A stretch of DNA of 38,521 nt, taken from positions 1-38,521 of the forward strand of contig CAIKAF010000008.1 in NCBI GenBank assembly GCA_903825395.1, written 5' to 3'. The stretch is from an uncultured Flavobacteriales bacterium (GTDB taxonomy: Bacteria; Bacteroidota; Bacteroidia; CAIKAF01). Position 1 is the stretch's first letter. Each line of letters opens with the position of its first letter. Below are positions 31,592-38,521 of the stretch, in pieces. The position numbers and the translations under genes were made by a program. The notes below the pieces were generated by a model, which saw only the letters and a list, made by a program, of their open reading frames with translations, had not been told where the DNA came from and searched no databases.

Positions 31592-31624
31592 GAAGTCAAA
31601 AACAAATCGTGTTAATCAATCAAA

Positions 31625-32488
31625 TCAACCTAGGTAGCTGCGAAGCAAACGGCTGCGCGTACTTTGCCGAAGACGCTTAAGCGCCTTTTCTTTAATTTGA
31701 CGCACCCGTTCCCGAGTCAAATCAAACTTTTCTCCAATCTCATCAATGGTCAATCCATGATTCATGCCGATACCAAAATACAACTTGATGATTTCTTTCT
31801 CACGCTCACTTAAGGTATCAAGCGTACGCTCAATTTCCATTTGCAGCGATTCCTTCAACAAATCACGGTCGGCCTTAGGAGAATCTGAATTCACCATAAC
31901 ATCATACAAGGTGCTTTCTTCGCCAGACACCAAGGGAGCATCCATAGAAATATGCCGCCCGCTGATTTGTATGCTGTCTTTTACCTTATCTTCTGCCAAG
32001 TCCAACTGCTGAGCCAATTCTTCTTCGGTAGGTTCCCGTTCAAATTGCTGCTCTAACTTTGAAAATGCCTTATTCAGTTTATTCAAAGAGCCAACCTGGT
32101 TCAGGGGTAGGCGAACAATCCGAGAATGCTCGGCGATGGCCTGCAGAATAGATTGCCGGATCCACCATACCGCGTACGAGATGAATTTAAAACCCCGCGT
32201 TTCATCAAAACGCTGAGCAGCCTTAATCAAGCCCAAATTTCCCTCATTAATTAAATCGGGCAGAGATAACCCCTGGTTTTGATATTGTTTGGCTACCGAA
32301 ACCACGAAGCGAAGATTGGCACGGGTTAATTTTTCCAGTGCCAATTGGTCGCCCTGTTTAATCCGGCGAGCCAATTCAACTTCTTCCTCGGCATTGATTA
32401 ATTCTTCTTTACCAATTTCCTGTAAGTACTTATCCAACGAACGGCTTTCGCGGTTGGTGATGGACTTGGTAATTTTTAGCTGACGCAT
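31625..32488 (-). CDS. rpoD: Primary sigma factor RpoD (sigma-70)
   Basis: 287 residues from the ATG at 32488 ([21 protein letters not shown]), the short form normal in Bacteroidota, without region 1.1. Region 1.2 [20 protein letters not shown]; region 2 with [20 protein letters not shown] (2.2) and [19 protein letters not shown] (2.3-2.4, DNA melting and -10 recognition); region 3 [20 protein letters not shown]; region 4 [20 protein letters not shown] (helix-turn-helix for the -35/-33 element). It directs housekeeping transcription. Its unusual region 2/4 contacts fit the TTTG-N19-TAnnTTTG promoters seen in this window. It lies downstream of htrA but is separated from it by repeat copy C, and followed by its own terminator. 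Confidence 0.97.
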   Translation of the reverse strand: MRQLKITKSITNRESRSLDKYLQEIGKEELINAEEEVELARRIKQGDQLALEKLTRANLRFVVSVAKQYQNQGLSLPDLINEGNLGLIKAAQRFDETRGFKFISYAVWWIRQSILQAIAEHSRIVRLPLNQVGSLNKLNKAFSKLEQQFEREPTEEELAQQLDLAEDKVKDSIQISGRHISMDAPLVSGEESTLYDVMVNSDSPKADRDLLKESLQMEIERTLDTLSEREKEIIKLYFGIGMNHGLTIDEIGEKFDLTRERVRQIKEKALKRLRQSTRSRLLRSYLG

Positions 32489-32688
32489 TCCCAAAGCAAA
32501 AAATATTTAAAGGTTAGGAGATTAAAGCGGTTTATACCTAAATTTAGTATGTTCTGCGAAGATACGGGTTCTAAAAAGAAATCGCAAGGGCAACCGCTCA
32601 TGTTTTTTTGTTTTTCTTTCAGATTTCTAGAATTGGGGGCAGAACGTTCAACGCCATGCGCTGCGGTTCTCCTTTCCCTGTGGCCCGC

Positions 32689-32830
32689 GGGCGGGATTGA
32701 AGAGGGTTGCCCGCAAGGGGGGCAGTGCCTGGCCCGCGTGGCGCGGAGGCGACTTTAGGAGCCACCGCAAGCCCGCTGGGCCAGCCACTGCCCACCGCGG
32801 ACAACCCCTGAAAGCCCGGTACCCGCCCCA
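32689..32830 (-). repeat. Structured 3'-UTR repeat, copy C
   Basis: In minus sense it starts 16 nt after the htrA stop. Stems: 32704-32714 with 32797-32807 (GGGTTGTCCGC/GCGGGCAACCC in gene sense, 11 bp, one G-U), 32721-32727 with 32786-32792 (GGCAGTG/CACTGCC), then TGGCCC/GGGCCA, and the inner GCGGTGGC/GCCTCCGC around UCCUAAAGUC. It separates htrA from rpoD. Confidence 0.9.
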
Positions 32831-32845
32831 CAATCTCCAGCTCAA

Positions 32846-34288
32846 TTACGGATACGCGAAAAACCGCTTTTCTCCACGACGGTAAAATCCGCCCAGGTAA
32901 AAGCGGTGGGGACTGCGCTCCAACTGCTCATCCAATTGCTCAGGAGTATGAATGCCAACTCCGTTCATTTCTGTGATTACAAAGCCCTCCCGAATGCCCA
33001 TGTGAGAAAACAAGCCTCCGGAAACATGCTTGACCTCGACTCCGTGACTTATGCCAAGCGCCTTGAGCCGATCCTCGCTCCCCTTTGCCAAATGCCCCCC
33101 AAATTTGGCGTCAATTTCCCGTTCTAAGGTCAACAGTTCGGTGGTGCCCAATTTGTTCTTCAGTTTCAGGGCCAAGCGCATGTGCCGGCTGCCCCGCAAA
33201 ATGCCTAAGGATATCTCATCACCCGGGCGGTGCAAGCCAATGCGCTCCTGCAAAGCCGCCGTCCCGTCCACATTGAAGCTGTCCACCGCAATGATGATGT
33301 CGCCCGGTTCCAATCCGCCTGCCTCTGCCGAACTTCCATTCAAAACGCCTTCTACATACACCCCCTTTAAGCGCGACAAATTCTGCGCTGTAGCCAAGGC
33401 CTGGTCAATGTCCCGAATGTTTACCCCCATCAATGCCCGTTGAACATTGCCAAATTCAATCAAATCCATGGCTACCTTCTGGGCTAAATTGGATGGGATG
33501 GCAAAGGAATATCCTGCATAACTTCCGGTATTTGAGGCAATGGCCGTGTTGATGCCCACCAATTCTCCATTCAAATTGACCAGTGCTCCGCCGCTGTTTC
33601 CCGGATTCACCGCGGCATCGGTCTGAATGAACGATTCAATTTTAAAGTTCTCTTGAATGATGTCGATGTTTCGGCCTTTGGCGCTGACAATGCCCGCCGT
33701 TACTGTTGAAGCCAAATTAAAGGGGTTGCCTATGGCCAATACCCATTGACCAACCTGGGCTTCGTCCGAGTTTGAAAAGGCAATGGGCGTCCATTCATCG
33801 CCAGAAATTTTTAACACAGCTAAATCCGTCTTAGGATCAGCTCCAATCAAGCGGGCCGTATAGCTTCGCTTGTCGTTCAGCACCACTTCAATTTGGTCGG
33901 CATTTGCCACTACGTGGTTGTTGGTAATAATGTACCCATCTTTTCGGATGATGACTCCACTGCCGCTGCCCGATTGAATGGGATTGCGCTGATTTCCGTT
34001 CGGATGCCCAAAGAAGAAGTCCTGAAACGGCTGAGCTTGAGGCTGCCGAGCCCTGGCCATGGTTTTGATGTGCACCACAGCATCCAAGGTTTTGGCGGCT
34101 GCCGATGTGAAGTCGGGTATATAGGCCCCCGTGGGTTGATCTGCCAAACTGGTGTACAAGCTTGGAATTGGGTCTGCCGGCATGGTGTCCTGCTGCAACG
34201 TCAACTCCTCTGCCTTAGGACGCAAACTATACACAACAGCAGCGCTGGTTAGGGCGCTTATCGCAACAACAAGAATATAGCGTTTCAT
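32846..34288 (-). CDS. DegP/HtrA-type periplasmic serine protease
   Basis: 480 residues from the ATG at 34288. A single N-terminal membrane or signal segment (KRYILVVAISALTSAAVVYSL) is followed by a trypsin-like domain with catalytic His125 (ITNNHVV), Asp155 (KTDLAVLKI) and Ser232 (GNSGGAL), then two PDZ domains (about 285-375 with GVYVEGVLNGSSAEAGGLEPGDIIIAV; about 395-480 with GVEVKHVSGGLFSHMGIREGF). It degrades or refolds damaged envelope proteins. The upstream frame to 34318 has no signal peptide. Divergent from dapF; the minus-strand promoter is not clear. Confidence 0.94.
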   Translation of the reverse strand: MKRYILVVAISALTSAAVVYSLRPKAEELTLQQDTMPADPIPSLYTSLADQPTGAYIPDFTSAAAKTLDAVVHIKTMARARQPQAQPFQDFFFGHPNGNQRNPIQSGSGSGVIIRKDGYIITNNHVVANADQIEVVLNDKRSYTARLIGADPKTDLAVLKISGDEWTPIAFSNSDEAQVGQWVLAIGNPFNLASTVTAGIVSAKGRNIDIIQENFKIESFIQTDAAVNPGNSGGALVNLNGELVGINTAIASNTGSYAGYSFAIPSNLAQKVAMDLIEFGNVQRALMGVNIRDIDQALATAQNLSRLKGVYVEGVLNGSSAEAGGLEPGDIIIAVDSFNVDGTAALQERIGLHRPGDEISLGILRGSRHMRLALKLKNKLGTTELLTLEREIDAKFGGHLAKGSEDRLKALGISHGVEVKHVSGGLFSHMGIREGFVITEMNGVGIHTPEQLDEQLERSPHRFYLGGFYRRGEKRFFAYP

Positions 34289-34330
34289 AAGATCAATGTT
34301 GAAAGTTTCGTAAAGCATAACGAAAGAACG

Positions 34331-34338
34331 TACCTTTA
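34331..34338 (+). promoter_or_regulatory. TAnnTTTA promoter-like box of dapF-mltG
   Basis: TACCTTTA lies 24 bp before the ATG at 34362. One mismatch at the last base. Confidence 0.4.
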
Positions 34339-34361
34339 GGCTGCGTTAAACCCGTTAAAGG

Positions 34362-35174
34362 ATGTTAATGAAAGCAGATGGCCTTTCCTTTTGGAAATTT
34401 CATGGAACCGGAAATGATTTTGTGTTGCTCGACAACCGACAGGGAAACCTTAAACCAACCACAGAACAGGTTGAAATGCTCTGCCGTTTCCATACCGGCA
34501 TCGGTGCCGATGGCTTAATCATGCTGGAACGCGATGAACAAGGGTACCGCATGAAGTATTACAATTCCGACGGAGCCATTTCCAGTTTTTGTGGAAACGG
34601 AAGCCGCTGTTTTATGGCCTTCGCCCGATTGCTTGATGTGGTGCAACCCGAACAGGATTTTGAATACCTGGCTGCCGACGGAGTTCACCAATCTAGACTG
34701 ATTCAAGAACAACAGCATCGGTTTTTGGTGGAAACGCGCATGCAAATGCCAGCAAAACCAGAACCCCATGCCATGGGCAGCATTTTGCAGACCGGCAGTC
34801 CCCATTTAATCGTTCCAGCTTCCGGCACCGATTTTGAGTCCCTCGATTTTCATGAACGGGCTGCTGCCATTCGGTATTCCGATCCGTTTAAAGCCGAAGG
34901 CATCAATGTGAATTGGTTGAGGTACGACGAACAGGGCCTGTGGCTGCGTACCTATGAACGTGGAGTAGAACGTGAAACATTGTCTTGCGGCACCGCCGCC
35001 GTAGCAGCAGCCTTTTGGTTCAAACACCAATTTCCGGAACAGGCCTCGAACTGCATTCCCATACAGACCGCCGGTGGAACGCTGACCGTAATATGGGATT
35101 CAGAAGGACAAATCTGGCTGCGCGGCCCCGTTGAATTTACCTTTCAAGGAACATGGCAAGGCTTCGAACTCTAA
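34362..35174 (+). CDS. dapF: Diaminopimelate epimerase DapF
   Basis: 270 residues. Converts LL- to meso-diaminopimelate, used for peptidoglycan and lysine. The two catalytic cysteines are present: Cys77 in SSFCGNGSRC and Cys209 in TLSCGTAAVA; also FHGTGNDFVLLDNR, FHTGIGADGLIMLE and YYNSDG, all typical. A second ATG at 34368 is possible. The last 22 bp overlap the start of mltG in another frame. This pairing links peptidoglycan precursor and glycan-strand processing genes. Confidence 0.96.
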   Translation: MLMKADGLSFWKFHGTGNDFVLLDNRQGNLKPTTEQVEMLCRFHTGIGADGLIMLERDEQGYRMKYYNSDGAISSFCGNGSRCFMAFARLLDVVQPEQDFEYLAADGVHQSRLIQEQQHRFLVETRMQMPAKPEPHAMGSILQTGSPHLIVPASGTDFESLDFHERAAAIRYSDPFKAEGINVNWLRYDEQGLWLRTYERGVERETLSCGTAAVAAAFWFKHQFPEQASNCIPIQTAGGTLTVIWDSEGQIWLRGPVEFTFQGTWQGFEL

Positions 35175-36178
35175 GCATTGGATTGCTGATCGCTTTCTCG
35201 TTGGTTTCTTGCCATTGGATTCGCCATGCCACTCAAGACGCCTTACGCTCTGACTTGAAATCGGCCTACCTATTGGTACATGGTCCCGGTCAGGCAGAAC
35301 AGGTTCAGCAAGCCGTCCGGAATTGCGATTGCTTTCAACGCCCAGATGAATTCATCGATTGGATTGAGGGGCAATCCGGATTTCGTCCGGGCCGATACCG
35401 CATTGAAGCCGGCATGACTCCCCTTGAAGTGGTTTTACTGCTTCGTTCCGGAAAACAAGAGCCGGTGATGCTTCGTTTTCAGCGCCAGGGAAGCCTGGAA
35501 GAGCTGGCCGGATTGCTCGGCCGAAAGTTTGAAGCCGATTCTACCGAATTTCTGAAGGCCATGACCGATACGCTGGCCCTACATGCCCTAGGAGTAAATA
35601 TGCGCCAGGAACAGCTCCCTGCCTTGTTTATTCCCAACAGCTATGAATTGTATTGGACCGCCAAGCCCGCCTCTTTTGTGGAACGCATGGTAAAAGAATA
35701 CCGAAAATTTTGGAACCCGGACCGCACATTGCAGGCTCAGAAGCTGGGATTGACTGAGGTTCAGGTGGTCACCCTGGCTTCGATTGTGCAGGCTGAACAG
35801 GCCCGATTGTCGGACGAGTGGGGCAGCATAGCCCGCTTGTATCTGAACCGCTTGAACAGCGGAATGCTGTTGCAGGCCGATCCTACTGTAAAGTTCGCCC
35901 TGGGCGACCGCAGCTTAAGGCGCATTCGCTTTCAGCATCTGAAAATAGACCACCCCTACAACACCTATATATATAAGGGTCTTCCGCCGGGTCCAATTTC
36001 CTTGGTCGAGTCGGCCGTCATTGATAGCGTATTGCAGTCCAAAAATCACTCCTATATATATATGTGTGCCAAGGCCGATTTTTCCGGGCGGCATGCGTTC
36101 AGTTCCACCTTCCAGGAGCACAAGCGGAATGCAGAGGCATTTCGACGGGAATTGGATCGCCGGCAAATTCAAAACTAG
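35153..36178 (+). CDS. mltG: Endolytic murein transglycosylase MltG
   Basis: 341 residues, YceG-type fold that cleaves nascent glycan strands and sets their length. Family motifs: FRPGRYRIEAGMTPLEVVLLLRSG (LysM-like part), IPNSYELYW (162-168 region), TLASIVQAEQARLSDEWGSI with Glu215, LQADPTVKFALG and HPYNTYIYKGLPPGPI. The usual Glu two residues earlier (ASIVE) is Gln213 here, which I think is variable. The start has a perfect lipobox (LVSC, Cys20) instead of a plain membrane helix, so it may be a lipoprotein. Overlaps dapF by 22 bp; repeat copy D follows its stop. Confidence 0.94.
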   Translation: MARLRTLSIGLLIAFSLVSCHWIRHATQDALRSDLKSAYLLVHGPGQAEQVQQAVRNCDCFQRPDEFIDWIEGQSGFRPGRYRIEAGMTPLEVVLLLRSGKQEPVMLRFQRQGSLEELAGLLGRKFEADSTEFLKAMTDTLALHALGVNMRQEQLPALFIPNSYELYWTAKPASFVERMVKEYRKFWNPDRTLQAQKLGLTEVQVVTLASIVQAEQARLSDEWGSIARLYLNRLNSGMLLQADPTVKFALGDRSLRRIRFQHLKIDHPYNTYIYKGLPPGPISLVESAVIDSVLQSKNHSYIYMCAKADFSGRHAFSSTFQEHKRNAEAFRRELDRRQIQN

Positions 36179-36210
36179 GGGGCACAGGCTGTTGAGTGTA
36201 TTGGGGGTTT

Positions 36211-36353
36211 GGGCGGCTGCCGGGCTTTCAGGCTTTGTCCGCGGTGGCCGGAAGGCTGGCCCAGCGGGCTTGCGGTGGCTCCTAAAGTCGCCTCCGCGCC
36301 GCGCGGGCCAGGCTCCGGCCCCCTTGCGGGCAAAGCTCTTCAATCCCTGCCGC
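36211..36353 (+). repeat. Structured 3'-UTR repeat, copy D
   Basis: Starts about 32 nt after the mltG stop in the same sense. Stems: 36232-36242 with 36326-36336 (GCTTTGTCCGC/GCGGGCAAAGC, 11 bp, one G-U), 36246-36252 with 36314-36320 (GGCCGGA/TCCGGCC), TGGCCC/GGGCCA, and the inner GCGGTGGC/GCCTCCGC. Its core is nearly identical to copy C, but its two outer stems differ on both strands. Confidence 0.92.
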
Positions 36354-36397
36354 ATAAAAAACCGGCATCGAAGTCCAAACCGGCATAAGGCCTAAAT

Positions 36398-36700
36398 CTA
36401 GGGATGGGTTGAGATAAGAGGGGGAGACAGGAATAGAGGAAGGCTAAAAAAGGAGCGGTTGGGTTGAGGCGGGATTGGATTGTAGAGGAGGGGGCATGGG
36501 GTAGAATGGAAGGGAGCATAGAGGGGTAAAGGCGGGTTAATTGCATTAAAACAGGGGGGAGGACTGTTGATTAAAAAGGGGGAAGAGAAAAAAAGAAGCC
36601 ATTGAAATCAAATAAAACGGGCTGTAGTTGGAGTTCAATCGTTGAATTTTTGAGAGTAGGGGGTAGGGGGGTGAGAAAAGTTGAAAAAAATGGGTGTGGT
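36398..36700 (+). other. C-depleted purine-rich tract upstream of the rRNA promoter
   Basis: About 300 bases with few C, dominated by G, A and T, with many runs of four to six G (for example near 36421, 36484, 36555 and 36662). It holds no credible gene; the minus-strand frame at 36340-36546 is a by-product of the bias. It lies between repeat copy D and the rRNA promoter. Confidence 0.6.
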
Positions 36701-36744
36701 AATCAGCGTATTACCAATAAATGAAGAAAAAGATGAATAGAATG

Positions 36745-36775
36745 TTTGGGAATTCGGGAAAGGGTTGTATGTTTG
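36745..36775 (+). promoter_or_regulatory. rRNA operon promoter, TTTG-N19-TAnnTTTG
   Basis: TTTG at 36745-36748 and TATGTTTG at 36768-36775 are exactly 19 bp apart, the full Bacteroidota housekeeping consensus and the best promoter in the window. Transcription should start near 36779, about 215 nt upstream of the 16S rRNA. Confidence 0.85.
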
Positions 36776-36779
36776 CAGT

Positions 36780-36994
36780 CCCAATCGACACGTTCTTTGA
36801 TTGTGGAAAAAAAATGAGGGACAGATTTGGTAGAATGAAAATTCTTCTTACCTTTGCCCTCGCCAAAACAAAAAGGGGTTACCTGATTTGGATTTGGAAA
36901 GTTCTTTGAATTAATTGACATTTAGCAAGCGCAGCATCGAATATGTTGAGAGACATAGGCGAGATGCTCACTCCTAGTGAGATTCAAATTTTAT
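36780..36994 (+). other. rRNA leader with antitermination-like boxes and hairpin
   Basis: Pre-16S leader. GTTCTTTGATTG (about 36792) and GTTCTTTGAATT (36901) resemble a boxA antitermination signal and are also the usual pre-16S motif of this phylum. A hairpin pairs AGCATC (36933-36938) with GATGCT (36963-36968) and TATGT with ACATA inside it; it may assist processing. The small frame at 36721-36909 starts before the predicted transcript and is probably not a gene. Confidence 0.5.
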
Positions 36995-38517
<1,523 letters not shown>

Positions 38518-38521
38518 GGAG

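Noticed and set aside
32535-32552. AT palindrome around CTAAATTTAG upstream of rpoD
   Set aside because: Low-complexity A/T symmetry; it may include a TAnnTTTA box but cannot be distinguished from chance.
32619-32885. Small open frames on both strands in structured repeats (also 49-267, 16959-17219, 17078-17263, 35915-36395)
   Set aside because: They coincide with the four copies of the structured repeat, are proline/arginine-rich in any frame, and base changes follow stem pairing rather than codons.
36721-36909. 62-aa frame upstream of 16S
   Set aside because: It contains the rRNA promoter and leader, so it would be only partly transcribed, and its composition follows the local base bias.

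Overview
The window is a chromosomal piece of a Bacteroidota (Bacteroidetes) bacterium. Four things show this. A nearly complete 16S rRNA at the right end has a 3' tail reading CACCTCCTTTCT. Many genes carry the phylum's TAnnTTTG -7 promoter box and have no Shine-Dalgarno sequence. The primary sigma factor is the short 287-residue form. The cell-surface proteome is typical: a type IX secretion (T9SS) C-terminal sorting domain, a TonB receptor with a carboxypeptidase-regulatory domain, DUF2279, DUF2480 and DUF6132 proteins, and a TPR/PD40/OmpA lipoprotein-like protein. I cannot place it below phylum level. I see no prophage, insertion sequence, CRISPR array or tRNA.

Layout. 1-2000: a structured repeat, a small hypothetical gene with a palindromic operator-like site, and an EamA drug/metabolite transporter. 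2016-6448 (minus): a large secreted thermolysin-like (M4) metalloprotease with PKD domains and a T9SS tail, overlapping a secreted SGNH esterase gene. 6575-12576: an FtsE-like ABC ATPase divergent from a three-gene set (giant TPR protein, outer-membrane beta-barrel, HsdR-N-like nuclease-fold protein). 12675-17029: a periplasmic coiled-coil protein with a 29-residue period, a ten-unit palindromic repeat array, and a TPR sensor histidine kinase. 17198-20098: two rhodanese proteins (one fused to thioredoxin) and a TIGR01777 epimerase-like protein. 20135-24134: MarR regulator, TonB receptor and a divergent secreted protein. 24193-31386: an iron/2-oxoglutarate oxygenase, DUF2279, nucleoside phosphorylase, QueE, the OmpA-type protein, YqeY and DUF2480. 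31625-36178: RpoD, HtrA/DegP-like protease, DapF and MltG. 36211-38521: structured repeat, C-depleted tract, rRNA promoter, leader and 16S rRNA.

The most interesting material is non-coding. A roughly 140-nt element occurs four times (130-265, 17034-17175, 32689-32830, 36211-36353). It lies 2-35 nt after a stop codon in all four cases and always in the sense of the gene before it. Its stems keep pairing while their sequence changes, and a shared G-U pair forms only on the gene-sense strand. This is good evidence for a conserved 3'-UTR RNA structure. The second is the array at 14612-14975: ten copies of an 18-bp unit, six of them joined to a 20-bp palindrome. I do not recognise either family.

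Gene organisation is compact. Several neighbours overlap by a few bases (protease/esterase, TPR/barrel, nucleoside phosphorylase/queE/OmpA, dapF/mltG), implying translational coupling. Where starts were ambiguous I used the position of TAnnTTTR boxes and signal peptides to choose.
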